Below, in pieces: positions 1-10,216 of a stretch of 64,000 nt of DNA (the first letter of the stretch is position 1; each line of letters opens with the position of its first letter). The position numbers and the translations under genes were made by a program. A model generated the notes under the pieces. The model did not search any database, was not told where the DNA came from, and was given only the letters and a program-made list of their open reading frames with translations. This DNA is from Hymenobacter sp. BRD67 (GTDB lineage: Bacteria > Bacteroidota > Bacteroidia > Cytophagales > Hymenobacteraceae): the NCBI RefSeq assembly GCF_013256425.1, contig NZ_CP053904.1:3534001-3598000 (forward strand). Direction: 5' to 3'.

Positions 1-1
1 C

Positions 2-304
2 AGCGAAGGCCCTACCTGGCTCTGGAAGCAGTGGGTCAACATCTTGCGCATGCGCAAGGAAGGCGTACCTGTGCTGGGCTTTACGTGGTACTCGCTCATC
101 GACCAGATTGACTGGGACAAGGGCCTGGCCCAAAAAACCGGCACCGTAAACGCCTGCGGCCTGTTTGACCTCGACCGCAAGCCCCGTGCGGTAGCGGAGG
201 CCTACAAGATGCTGCTGCGCGAATATGGCCAAATTACTATTGTTCCGCACGGCGAGCTGTTTGAGGTAACTACCCGGCCGGCTACGCTGAAGGTAGAGGT
301 GTAG
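2..304 (+). CDS. C-terminal end of a GH1-like glycoside hydrolase (5' truncated by window edge)
   Basis: The frame is open from base 2, so the N-terminus lies outside the window; 100 residues are visible. The segment GFTWYSLIDQIDWD followed by GLFDLDRKPRAVAEAYKMLL resembles the C-terminal part of family 1 glycosidases. There a Trp-containing strand lines the sugar site and a short helix closes the barrel after an R-P-x-A segment. The catalytic glutamates would be upstream and cannot be checked, so the family call is tentative and the substrate unknown. The last ~25 residues form an added tail without a recognised motif. It ends 39 bases before the next gene on the same strand. Confidence 0.6.
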   Translation, partial: SEGPTWLWKQWVNILRMRKEGVPVLGFTWYSLIDQIDWDKGLAQKTGTVNACGLFDLDRKPRAVAEAYKMLLREYGQITIVPHGELFEVTTRPATLKVEV

Positions 305-329
305 GCCCGCCAGCTGGCGGCTGGCAGCC

Positions 330-337
330 TATTTTTG
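330..337 (+). promoter_or_regulatory. Bacteroidota -7 box (TATTTTTG)
   Basis: An exact match to the Bacteroidota -7 consensus TAnnTTTG, 6 bases upstream of the ATG at 344. No clear -33 TTTG is visible at the expected distance. If used, the mRNA would be nearly leaderless. Confidence 0.35.
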
Positions 338-343
338 CGAACG

Positions 344-1534
344 ATGAATTCAGCAGCCTTTTCCAGATGGCAGGCGGCATGGGGTTGGCTGGCCCGCTAC
401 CACGGGTGGCTGCTGGCCGGCTGGTGGGCGGTGGTGCAGGCCGGTTGCTGGCGCTACTACCACGGGCCGCATCTGCTGGGCGATGGCTTCAGCTACGTGG
501 AGTACGCCCGGCAGCTGGCCGACACGGGTACCCTAGGCGGCGGCCACTATGGCTACTATGCCGGCTACTCACTCTTTATCAGCCTCTTCCTAAAAACGGA
601 GCTGGGCCTGATGGGTGCGGGCCTGGCCCAGGTGGCGCTGTCGGGGCTGGCGGCGCAAGCGTTTTACGCGACCGTGCGGCGGCTTACGGGCGGCTACTGG
701 CCCACGGCGGCACTGGCTACGGCCGCGCTCGTAAGCTGGGTGGAGGTGCAGGCTTTCAACCCGTTTATCCTGACCGAGTCGCTGTTTACCAGCTTCCTGC
801 TGTTCGGCCTGTGGGCGATGGCGCGGGTGCGCGACCGGCGCAGCGGCGCAGTAGCGGCGGCCATTCTCTGCTACACGGCAGCTATCCGGCCTAATGGCTT
901 TGTGGCCCTGGCCGCCGCAGCCCTTGTGGGCCTGCATCACTTGTGGCAGCAGGGCCGGCGCGGCTGGGCGGTGGCGTGGCTGCTGGTGCTTGCGGCCCTG
1001 GCCGGGGCAGCCCTCAACCACATTATTACGGCGTTTAATCTTCTTGCTACCTATGCGGCAGGCACGGTCATCTTCGATTATCCGCCCACGGCGGTAGAGC
1101 GGCCGGCCAGCCTGGTCATACCACCCGCGGCCTGGTTGCCTGTCAGCCAGCTGAGCTGGTTTATAGCGCATAATTTTGGCTATTTCAGTAAGTTATGCCT
1201 ACTAAAAGCCATTTATTTTTTGGGCTTTCCCAGGCCCTGGTATTCTACCTTGCACCGGGTGTGGGTGGCAGTCAGCCTGGTGCCCCTCTACACGCTGGCC
1301 GGGCTGGGTTTGCTGAAGCGCCCGGGCGCGTACCAGGCGCCATACTATGCGGGGTTGACTATTGCCCTGCAAATCAGTGTAGTGATGATGACAGTGGAAG
1401 AGTGGGGAACGCGCTTTTCCGGTCCTTTTATTCCATACTGGCTGCTGCTGGCAGCGCTGGGGCCCAGCCCACGCTACAGCGGTGGCTGGCCAGGGCTAAC
1501 CGATGGGCCGCCCCGCCCAGTAAGCAGACGGTAA
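344..1534 (+). CDS. Polytopic membrane protein, possibly glycosyltransferase-like
   Basis: About 396 residues with many hydrophobic helices, e.g. WLLVLAALAGAALNHII. After the first helix there is a soluble-looking GDGFSYVEYARQLADTGTLG segment, followed by further membrane spans. This layout (early membrane helix, Asp-containing loop, then 8 or more spans) is reminiscent of GT-C lipid-linked sugar transferases (PMT/ArnT-like), but no diagnostic motif is clear and no function is assigned. The ATG at 344 is preferred over the in-frame TTG at 335 because it follows the -7 box more naturally. The C-terminus is Pro/Arg-rich and may be altered by a nearby indel. Same strand as its upstream neighbour. 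Confidence 0.7.
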   Translation: MNSAAFSRWQAAWGWLARYHGWLLAGWWAVVQAGCWRYYHGPHLLGDGFSYVEYARQLADTGTLGGGHYGYYAGYSLFISLFLKTELGLMGAGLAQVALSGLAAQAFYATVRRLTGGYWPTAALATAALVSWVEVQAFNPFILTESLFTSFLLFGLWAMARVRDRRSGAVAAAILCYTAAIRPNGFVALAAAALVGLHHLWQQGRRGWAVAWLLVLAALAGAALNHIITAFNLLATYAAGTVIFDYPPTAVERPASLVIPPAAWLPVSQLSWFIAHNFGYFSKLCLLKAIYFLGFPRPWYSTLHRVWVAVSLVPLYTLAGLGLLKRPGAYQAPYYAGLTIALQISVVMMTVEEWGTRFSGPFIPYWLLLAALGPSPRYSGGWPGLTDGPPRPVSRR

Positions 1535-1627
1535 TGCCTGGCTAGTACTTATTGCTACCCCGCCTGCCACTCTGTAACTTGCGAACATAACTCTACTTTC
1601 TATACTTCTGCTTATCGCGCTATTTTT

Positions 1628-4198
1628 ATGAGATTTATCGTTTCGCTGCTGTTGCTTGGACTACTGCTGGCGGGACGGCATTCGGTGGCCCAGCACCTCG
1701 TCCTTAGCGGGCAGGTAGTAGAGGCCATTTCGGGCGAGCCGATTCCGTTTGCGTCCATCTTCGTACCAAGAACTAGCACCGGTATCACGGCCGATGTGGA
1801 CGGCCGCTTCAAGCTGACCGTGACGGGCGCACCGGATTCGCTGGCGGCCTCGGCGCTAGGCTTTATTACCCAACGCAAACATCTGAGCAACCAGGAGCAG
1901 CAGTCTGTCCTGTTTCGGCTGCGCAAGGGCAGCGGCGTGGCACTGGCCGAGGTAGTAGTAAGCTCGCGGCAGCCCGAAAACCCAGCCTTCCGCATTTTGC
2001 GCGAAGTGCAGAAGCACAAACCCGAAAATGAACGGACTGCACTCAACACCTCCGAGTACAGTTCTTATAATCGGATTGAAGTGAGCTTGGCCGACATCCC
2101 GAAGTCGCTGGCCAACCGCAAGGTGGTCAAAGATATTCGGGCGCTGGCCGTGCGCCAGGGCGCAGCGGCCGCTTCGGACCCCGACGCCCCTTGCCCCTCT
2201 TTGCCTCCGAAGTGGGCTCGAAAGTGTACCAGAAGTACGGCCCGCCCCTACGCCGCCGCGAAGACATTCTGCACAAGCAGATGCGGGGTGCCGGCCCCGC
2301 GAAGGCTCGGTACTAAGCCAGATGCTGGGGTCTAACTTTCAAAGCTTCGATTTTTATCCCAACTGGCAAAACATTCTGGGTAAAGACTTTATCTCACCCA
2401 TTTCGGCCGGCGGCCGCCTTACCTACAACTACGAGCTGCAAGACTCGCTGATGATAGGCAAGGACTATTGCTACAAAATCGCTATCGTACCCAAGCGCCC
2501 GCACGACCTTGCTTTTACGGGCACCATCTGGATTACGACCGACAAGTATGCCCTGAAACGCATCGACGTTATTACCAGTGACAAGGCTAATATTAACTTT
2601 ATCAGCGACTTGCGCATTTTTCAGGAGATGACCTCGCCCAGCGACGGGCCCGGCCTGCCCATCCGCACTCGCCTGGTGCTGGGGGTGCGCCCCTACGAAA
2701 AACAGGCGGCTATGCGGATACGCTTTACCACTGTTAATTCCGACTTTGTGCGCAACCAGTCGCATACCGAAAGCGGCTTTTACGACCAGCCCATTGTATC
2801 GAGTATTCTGGAGCCCGGCAAAGGCCAAACCAGCGACCTCGTGAGCGGGCTGCTGCCTACCGGAGCTTCCGAAGGCTATTTTGACAAGAACCGGCCCGAT
2901 ACCCTGAGTTTGAGCGAGCGCCAGACGTTTGCCGTGCTCGACTCGGCCCGCGAGCTGCCCTCAGTGCGCAGCACCCTCGACTGGATTGACTTATTCATCA
3001 ACGGCTATAAGAAACTCGGCAAGGTAGAGCTTGGCCCTATCATCAATACGTATTCGCACAACGATTTTGAAGGCAATCGCTTCCGCCTGGGCTTTCGTAC
3101 TACACCCGCATTTAGCCGCAGCTGGGTGCATCAGGCTTACCTGGCCTATGGCACCCGAGATGGCCGGGGCAAGTACGGCCTACGGACGAGCTACATTGCA
3201 GAGCGCCGCCACTGGACGGTTCTTACCGGGGAATTTCGCCACGATGTTGAGCAGGTGGCGTTACTCGACAATGACTTTTTGCCTGATAATAACCTGTTTC
3301 TGGCTGCTTCCCGCTGGGGACGCTTCACCGAAGGACGGGTTATTTTGCGCGATTTAGTCTCGCTTAGCATTCAGCGCGACCTGTTTCATGGCTTTACTGA
3401 AACCGTGACCCTGCGCTACCAGGGTATCGTGCCGCTGCATCCTTTCTCCTATTACGATACGCCCGACCACGGGGCCAATGCGCCATTGGGCCGCGACTTG
3501 TCGCTGTCGGAAGTAGTATTAGAATCGCGCTACGCCCCGACGAAAACCTGGTCCAGAGTGAGAACCGCCGACGGGCAGTAGGGCTTAAAAAATTGCCAGT
3601 ATTTACTTTCCGCTATACTTTGGGCTCACGTAACCTGTTTACTGACAGCCAGCATCCCGAATACCAGAAGTTCAACCTGCTCATAACGCACAGCGTATCG
3701 CTGGGGCATTTTGGCCGCCTGGGCTACCGCGTCGAGGGCAGCTATGTCCCAGATGCGGTGCCTTATATTATTCTCAAAACGCCGTTGGGCAACGAGACGC
3801 CGTTCTTCAATGCCAATGCGTTTAACCTGATGAACTACTTCGAGTTTGTAACCGACCGTTCGGTTTCCCTACGGCTCGACCAGCATTTCGAAGGAATAAT
3901 TCTGAACGCGATTCCGGGTATCCGGCGCTTCAACTGGAGGCTGGTTGCCACGGCTAATGCCCTGGCCGGCGGCCTTTCGGCTACTAATCGGAACTTGCTG
4001 CCCCCCTTCGACCAAGACCACAATCCGCTGGTGCGCCTGAATGCGCTACAGGCAGGTACGCCCTACATAGAGGCAGGCTACGGCATTGAGAATATTTTCA
4101 AGTTCTTGCGTGTCGATTTTATTCATCGCCTGACTTACCGCGACTTACCCAATGCCAAAAACTTCGGCATTAAGATAGGCGCGCAGTTCCGGCTCTAG
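1628..4198 (+). CDS. DUF5686 / carboxypeptidase-regulatory-like outer-membrane protein (frameshifted)
   Basis: A protein of about 857 residues. It has a signal peptide (MRFIVSLLLLGLLLAGRHSVA), then a CarboxypepD_reg-like beta sandwich (SGQVVEAISGEPIPFASIFV) and a DUF5686 body rich in beta strands ending in a barrel-like region (final residues FGIKIGAQFRL). Such proteins sit in the outer membrane of Bacteroidota; their role is unknown. The frame is broken three times, near 2179-2190, at 2295-2298 and at 3535-3538. Each break coincides with a CCCC run, and adding one C restores a continuous protein, e.g. GAGPREGSVLSQMLGSNF across the second site and ESRYAPDENLVQSEN across the third. Sequencing error is favoured over a pseudogene because identical lesions occur in housekeeping genes nearby. 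Confidence 0.8.
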
Positions 4199-4222
4199 GG
4201 CCCCGACACTTTCCTGGCACAT

Positions 4223-4257
4223 AAAAAATACCCATGCCTCGAAAGAAGCATGAGTAT
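4223..4257 (-). terminator. Rho-independent terminator after tRNA-Arg
   Basis: On the minus strand a 10-bp stem (ATACTCATGC with GCATGGGTAT, one G-U pair) with a 10-base loop is followed by six T. It lies just downstream of the tRNA-Arg 3' end. It also lies just after the stop codon of the plus-strand DUF5686 gene, so it separates the two convergent units. Confidence 0.75.
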
Positions 4258-4273
4258 AGTAAAATTATATATG

Positions 4274-4345
4274 TAGCCACGAGCAGATTCGAACTGCTAT
4301 CAAGCGTTTAGGAAACGCCTATTCTATCCCTTGAACTACGCAGCC
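4274..4345 (-). tRNA. tRNA-Arg (anticodon CCT)
   Basis: The minus strand folds into a complete cloverleaf. The acceptor is GGCTGCG with CGTGGCT (three G-U pairs), the D stem GTTC/GAAT and the anticodon stem GGCGT/ACGCT. The 7-base loop TTCCTAA contains CCT, and the T arm is AGCAG-TTCGAAT-CTGCT. The discriminator base is A; CCA is not encoded. It decodes AGG arginine codons. Confidence 0.93.
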
Positions 4346-4351
4346 AGGCCA

Positions 4352-4359
4352 CAAAGGTA
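4352..4359 (-). promoter_or_regulatory. -7 box of the tRNA-Arg promoter (TACCTTTG)
   Basis: The minus strand reads TACCTTTG, an exact TAnnTTTG match, ending 6 bases before the tRNA-Arg 5' end. The same octamer stands in front of tRNA-Phe and glutamate dehydrogenase in this window. No clear -33 TTG is seen. Confidence 0.55.
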
Positions 4360-4378
4360 AGCCACCGGCCGAGCCCCC

Positions 4379-5668
4379 CTACATCTTGTAGGCGAGTACA
4401 ATCCCAAAGGAGAGCGCCGTGAGTATCAGGCCAACCATAAAAATGGAATAGCTCACGCGCAACAGCCTGTATTTACGGTCGAGCACTTCGCCAAGATAAT
4501 ATACATCTGTTATCATATTTGTATAAAGCGTATTTTTCTGGCGCATCAGCTCGTGCATGCCTTCCTGAAAGTGCTGCAGGCTGAGCTTGGTGAACTGTCC
4601 GAAAAACAAGAGGTTGACGCGCCGGTTGGTGGCAATCTCGGGGTTGCGCTTCAGCCATTTGAAGCTCGTGACATCGGGCTGAGCCGAAAGAATAGCCGAG
4701 GTTACCGAGCCCAGGGCGGTAAGCAGCAGAATGCCCATGGGCACGGCCAGAATCGGATTGCGGGTAAAGCTGGCATTGCCGGTGGGTGTCATCCCCGACG
4801 ATTTGGCCCCCAGGTAGGTAATTATCACCGACATGATAACGGCATTGAGCGAAATCATCATGCTGGCCTTTTTATCGGCCATGTCGGAGAGCTTCATATG
4901 GTTGGAGTACATGGTGCGGAACATTGTTTCAATGCCCCGCTTGGGCTCGGCGAAGGTGTCGGTTTTTTCCTTTTCCTTTTTCTTGGCTTTTTTCTCGGCC
5001 TTTTTGAGCCGGTCGCGCTGGTCTTCAATATTGGCTTTCAGCGACTTCTTATAGCGGTCTTTGCCAGCGCCGGAGAGGTACTTATGCGCCAGCATAAAGT
5101 TGAGCTGCAGCTCAGCCCACTCGGGGTTGCTGTACGACTTATCGAGGGCCACCTCCCACTCGGTGCGCAGCAGCTCGGCGCGGGCCCGAAAATCGTCGGC
5201 GGCCAGATTGCTCATATCGGCATCGACCATTATTTTTTCGAGCTCCGTAGTTGGCGTCTCGTTGCGATGCGTAGCGCGGATAAGGTTTTTAATAACCTCT
5301 ACGCGGGCGGGCTCCACCTTTTTTTCCTGAAGCCAGGCCTCGGCCCGGGCCATGCTCTTGTATTCGTGGCCATCGTAGGTATCGAGGTAGCCCGTGTCGT
5401 GAAACCAGGCGGCCAGCAGCAGCTCCTCGGTTTGCTCGGGGCTGAGCTGGGCATCGTCGGCCAGGTTGCGGGCCTGCTTCACTACGTAGGCCGTATGCGC
5501 CAGCGTGTGGTAGGTGAGGCGGGGGTCCAGCTCGGCCGTCAGCTTGGGCTCGAGGTAGGCCTGCGCCTGCTGCACCAGCGCTGATACCTCCGGCTTGGGC
5601 GGCTTGGCAGGCGGAGAAGCTGGGGCGGCCGGAGTTTCGGCTTCGGCGGGGAGAGTAGTAGTAGCCAT
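4379..5668 (-). CDS. HD-domain phosphohydrolase fused to DUF5706 (PycTM-type) membrane domain
   Basis: 429 residues. The N-terminal ~40 residues are Ala/Pro-rich and probably disordered. Residues ~45-200 are an HD domain: an early His in LTYHTLAHTAYV, the metal-binding His-Asp pair in AAWFHDTGYLD, and a later Asp in IMVDADMSNLA. Then comes a highly charged Lys/Glu coiled-coil linker (~215-245). The C-terminal ~180 residues match DUF5706: SNHMKLSDMADKKASMMISL leads into a membrane pair (NAVIMSVIITYLGA and PMGILLLTALGSVTSAIL), and a last helix lies at the C-terminus. DUF5706 proteins include the PycTM effectors of the Pycsar defence system; HD domains often hydrolyse nucleotides or cyclic nucleotides. 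No pyrimidine cyclase is adjacent, so a defence role is unproven. Divergent from the phosphatase/barrel gene. Confidence 0.85.
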   Translation of the reverse strand: MATTTLPAEAETPAAPASPPAKPPKPEVSALVQQAQAYLEPKLTAELDPRLTYHTLAHTAYVVKQARNLADDAQLSPEQTEELLLAAWFHDTGYLDTYDGHEYKSMARAEAWLQEKKVEPARVEVIKNLIRATHRNETPTTELEKIMVDADMSNLAADDFRARAELLRTEWEVALDKSYSNPEWAELQLNFMLAHKYLSGAGKDRYKKSLKANIEDQRDRLKKAEKKAKKKEKEKTDTFAEPKRGIETMFRTMYSNHMKLSDMADKKASMMISLNAVIMSVIITYLGAKSSGMTPTGNASFTRNPILAVPMGILLLTALGSVTSAILSAQPDVTSFKWLKRNPEIATNRRVNLLFFGQFTKLSLQHFQEGMHELMRQKNTLYTNMITDVYYLGEVLDRKYRLLRVSYSIFMVGLILTALSFGIVLAYKM

Positions 5669-5943
5669 AATTCAGCGCAAGAAACAACAGCCGGCCGGCG
5701 TTGCGTTCAGCCTGGCAGTGGGCTTTCAACGCGCTACAGTCGGCCCGGGTTAATTCCTAACCTCAACCGCACGGGCCGGCTTTGCGTAGCAACCCTCACG
5801 CGGGAAATAAAAAAGGGCGGCTTGTCTTGCAGTGCCCGGCAGCCCGCCCAAAAAATCTTACGTACAGCCAGCCTTACGCCTTTATTCTGCAACTCGTATT
5901 TACCTTTTTGGTAGCGCCCCGCGCTACGTGTACTTTCACCTAC

Positions 5944-8900
5944 ATGACACTACTTCTCCGCCTTTTCTGCTGCCTGTGCCTACTAGCTACTCTTCCGCTC
6001 ACCGTGCATGCGCAGCTCGAAGAGCTGGGCGAAGCCGGCGAGTCCGACTTCAACCCGGTAAACCCCAAGCCCAATTACCGCCGCACGGCCGTAGGCTGGG
6101 AAAAGCGCCTGCCCCCGATTCGAGCCGCATTCGCTATTCGGTATTTTTGATTGGCGACGTAGGCAATCCCATTCTGGCCGACCACGGGGGTGAGCCGTCG
6201 CTGAACTTCATGCGCAAGCAGATGCTGCAAGCCGGCACCAAGAGCGCGGTCGTGTTTCTGGGCGATAACGTGTACAACCAGGGTATGCCGCCCGAGGGCG
6301 CCTACGACCGCAAAACGGCCGAAAACCGGCTCAATGCCCAGCTCGATATTCTGAAAGGCTACAAGGGAGAGAAATACATGGTGCCCGGCAACCACGACTG
6401 GATTCAGGGCTACAAGGGCGGGCTGGCCCAGGTAAACCGGGAGCAGGCCTACACCGAGCACTACCTGGCCAAAGATTCAGTGTCTTTTTCCTATACCGGC
6501 GATTTTCTGGTGCCGCGCGATGGCTGCCCCGGGCCCTACGAAATCAGGCTGCGCGACGACCTGGTGATGATTGCCATCAACTCGCAATGGTTTATTACGG
6601 ACCAGGCCAACCGGCCCTTCGGCAATGCCTGCGGGGCCAACACGGAAGACGATGTGTATGCGCAGCTCGAAGAGGTGATTAAGCGCAACCAGGACAAGCA
6701 TATCCTGATTGTGACGCACCACCCGCTGTTTTCGGATGGCATTCACGGCGGCTACTTTACGCTGGCCGACCACCTGTTTCCGCTCAGCATTGTGCAGAAA
6801 TATGCGTTTCTACCGCTGCCGGTTATCGGGTCGGTGTACCCGCTGGCCCGCAAGTATGGCGGCATTGCCCAGGATTTGGCGTATCCGGCCTACCAGGACT
6901 ACAAGAAGAACCTGCTCGACCTGTTTGGCAAATATCCGAATATTATCTATGCCAACGGCCACGAGCACAACCTCCAGTATTACGACGAGGAGAAAACCAA
7001 GTCGCACTTCATCACCAGCGGCTCAGGCTGCAAAACCCAGCACGTAAAGCCTGGCAAGGGTGGTGAGGCGCTGTTTTCGGACAAGGAAAAGGGCTTTGCC
7101 CGGCTCAATTACTACGACGACGGCCAGGTGTGGGTCGAATACCTCATTCCCAGCGATAAAGACAAAGGCCAGACGGCCCGGCTTGCATACCGCCAGCAGG
7201 TATATGCCGAGTTGGGCCGGGGCCGGGCCGCTACGGCAGCGGCAGGCCCCGGCAGCAAAGTGAGCAAGAAGAATAAGCCCGACTCGGGGGCGGCTCCCGG
7301 CACGCAGGCGCCGGGCGGGGCCACCGCTACCCGCGCCGGCAACCAGAGCAACGACGACCTGGAGTCGGCCGCCGCCAAGGCGGCCGATAAGCCTACGGGG
7401 GCACCCGTCGTAACCTCGGCCATGAAGCGGCCCAACTTCAAGGACAGCGTAGTAACGGTAGCCGTGAACCCGAGCTACAACCAGCACGGCCGCCTGCACA
7501 ACTGGCTGCTGGGCGAGCACTACCGCAAGGAATGGGCTACGCCGGTTGCCTTTCCGGTGCTCGATATCCAAACCGCGGAAGGCGGGCTCATTCCGTACAA
7601 AACGGGCGGCGGCAAGCAGACAGCCTCACTGAAAGTGCGCAACGAGGCCGGCTACTACTACACAGTGCGGGGCATCGATAAAGACCCCGCCGCCGTGCTG
7701 CCCGAGAATTTCCGCACCGGCCTGGCCAAAGCGGTGTTGCAGGACCAGATATCGGCCCAGCACCCCTATGCCTCGTTTGTGCTGCCGCCCCTGGCTACCG
7801 CAGCTGGCATTCTGCATACCAACCCGCGCTACGTCTATATTCCGAATGACCCGGCGCTGGGCCAGTACCGGCAGAAGTTCGCCAACACGCCCGCCGCACT
7901 GGAAGAAGACGCCAAGGGCAGCCAGGATACCGACGCCTCGCTCGACTACGCCAAGAAGCTCGTGAGCACCGATAAGATGCTCGAAAACCTGCTGGCCGAC
8001 AACGACAACCAGGTCGACGAGCCGGCCTTTGCGCGCTCGCGCCTCTTCGATATGTGGATTGGCGACTGGGACCGCCACGAAGACCAGTGGCGCTGGGCCC
8101 AGCGCAAAACCAAGGACGGCGACAAGATTTATACGGCCGTGCCCGAAGACCGCGACATTGCCTTTTTTAAAGGTGATGGAGTGCTGCCTTCGCTTATTTC
8201 AAAGAAATTTGCGGTGCGCAACTTTCAGAATTTCGGCTACGATTACGGCGACTACAAGGGCCTGAACCAAACCGGCCTCAGCAACGACCGGCTATACCTG
8301 AGCGGCGTGAGCCGCGAAGAGTGGGTGAAGCAGGCCAACATTATGAAAGCCCAGCTCACCGACGAAATCATCGAAAAAGCCTTCCGCGATAAGTGGCCGG
8401 CCCAGATTTATGCCGAGCACGGCGCCGAGATTGTGGCCAAGCTCAAGAGCCGCCGCGACCTGCTGCCCGACGTGGCCGCCAAGTACGCCGACGTAATGGC
8501 CCAGCGCGTGGAGGTACGCGGCTCGCAGAAGCGGGAAAAATTCACGGTGACGCGCCTGCCCGACCACAAGACGCGCGTGGTGATGCAGAAAATCAGCAAA
8601 AAAGGTCAGCTAACTAAGATTCTCTACGACCGCACCTTCGACCGCACTACCGACGAGATTCGCCTGTACGGTATCAGCGGCCAGGACGTGTATGACCTGA
8701 GCGGCGACCAGCGCCAGGGCCATAAGATTCGCATCATTGCTGGCACGGGCCGTGACACTATCATCGACAACTCGCGGGTTGCCGGTATGCGGCATCGCAC
8801 CCAGATTTACGACGCCGACACCGGCAACGTGATTGTGAACAAGCGCGGCGAGGCCCGCCTGCGCCTGGAGCCAGGCGTAGAAGTGAGCCGCTACGACCAC

Positions 8901-10036
8901 CCGCACCGCTTCGACCTGAAAGACTACCGCCTCAACTACACCGGCCCGGCCCTGTTTTTTGGGTATAATATCGACGATGGCGTGCTGCTGGGCGGCGGCG
9001 TCACGCACCGGCGCTACGGCTTCCGGCGCGAGCCCTTCAGCTCGGAGCAAACCCTGACGGCCAACTTTGCCCCGGCCCGCCAGGCTTATAACCTGCGCTA
9101 CAGCGGGCAGTTTACAAGCGTATTCGGTGGTAAAACCGACTTGCACATTGCTTCGCAGTTTTACGGACCACAGCTGCTTTATAATTTCTTCGGCATCGGC
9201 AACAACACCCAGAACTATGCGGTGGAAGGCAAAGACCAGGCTACTAACCGCACGGTCAATAGTGCTTACCGGGTGCGCTTCGACCGCTTCTACATTGCCC
9301 CACCCTTGAGCGTAAGCTGTTTACCTTCGGCAAAATTGGTTTTGGGCCGCAGTATGAGCGTTTCCGGGTGGAAAGCGACCAGATTGGAACAGTTATCAGA
9401 GACAGCATCGGGACGGGCCTCGAAAACCGACACTTCGGCATCCGCAGCTCCGACTTTCAGGCAAACTCTTACCTGGGCGGCCTGGTATACATCGACTTCG
9501 GGGCACAGTCGTCGCCCAAAGACCCGCGCATTGGTATTCAGTGGCACAACGAGGCGCAGTACAACTGGCAGCTTAACGGCGAGCAGCTGACTTACGGCCG
9601 GCTTTCTTCTGAGCTGAAGGCGTACATCACCCCTAATTTCCCGTTCCGTATCACCTACGCCGGCCGCGTAGGCGTGCAGCACAACCTTGGCGACTACCGC
9701 TTTTACCAGGCTAATACGCTGGGTGGCACCACTAACCTGCGCGGCTATCGCCGCACCCGCTACGCCGGCCGCAGCAGCCTCTACGGCAACTTCGAGGCCC
9801 GCCTGCACCTGTTCAAGTTCAACGCCTATCTCTTCCCCGGCACCTTCGGCATCATGGGCCTGGCCGATGCAGGCCGCGTTTATTCGGCCCAGGATACGCG
9901 CCAGGGGCTGCAAGCCTTCCACACCGGCTTCGGCGGGGGCGCTTTCGTCAATATTCTCGACCAGGCGGTAGTCAACGTGACGTACTCGGTAGGTGAAGAG
10001 CGGCTGCTGTATGTAGGATTCGACTTTCTGTTTTAA
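5944..10036 (+). CDS. Metallophosphoesterase - kinase-like - outer-membrane barrel fusion (frameshifted)
   Basis: About 1364 residues when two indels are corrected. Signal peptide MTLLLRLFCCLCLLATLPLTVHA. Residues ~58-345 form a calcineurin-like phosphatase with FLGDNVYNQG, VPGNHDW, VTHHPLFSDG and NGHEHNLQ metal-binding motifs. A low-complexity linker rich in Ala, Gly and Thr follows (~430-500). The middle (~520-950) contains a Gly-rich GGGKQTASLKV segment (~555), IGDWDRHEDQW (~706) and PEDRDIAF (~735), resembling the catalytic and metal-binding loops of HipA/Fam20-type atypical kinases; this is inference. The C-terminal ~350 residues are an Omp85/BamA-like barrel with an LRGYRRTRYAGR motif and a terminal Phe (VGFDFLF). 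Frame breaks lie at CCCCC 6112-6116 and in the C runs at 9298-9305; one added C at each restores the reading. Predicted to be surface or periplasmic and anchored in the outer membrane. Confidence 0.82.
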
Positions 10037-10085
10037 GCAAAGCCTGGCTCCGGCGGCCTGCCGCTGCCCTTGCGGGCTGGTACTC

Positions 10086-10118
10086 AAAAGCCCTGTAGCG
10101 CATGCTACGGGGCTTTTT
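10086..10118 (+). terminator. Rho-independent terminator
   Basis: AAAAGCCC-TGTAGC-GCAT-GCTACG-GGGCTTTTT forms a long stem with a T run, 49 bases after the barrel-protein stop codon. Confidence 0.85.
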
Positions 10119-10216
10119 CTGCGTCTAACTCATAACCTCCGCTATATCCTTTTCCCGGTGCCGGCGTTATGTTTTGCGGTATCCAGCCACCACATTCTCC
10201 TTATTTCTTTTTCAAT

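Noticed and set aside
1628..4198. Calling the DUF5686 gene (and the other split genes) pseudogenes
   Set aside because: All breaks are single missing G/C bases in short runs, and they also hit essential genes such as cdsA and conserved ones such as zwf, so error is the simpler explanation.
4553..5584. Long plus-strand frame opposite the HD-DUF5706 gene
   Set aside because: No domain or signal, composition typical of antisense of a GC-rich gene; the minus-strand frame has clear HD motifs.
4379..5668. Complete Pycsar defence operon
   Set aside because: No pyrimidine cyclase is encoded next to the DUF5706 fusion; neighbours are a tRNA and a phosphatase/barrel gene.
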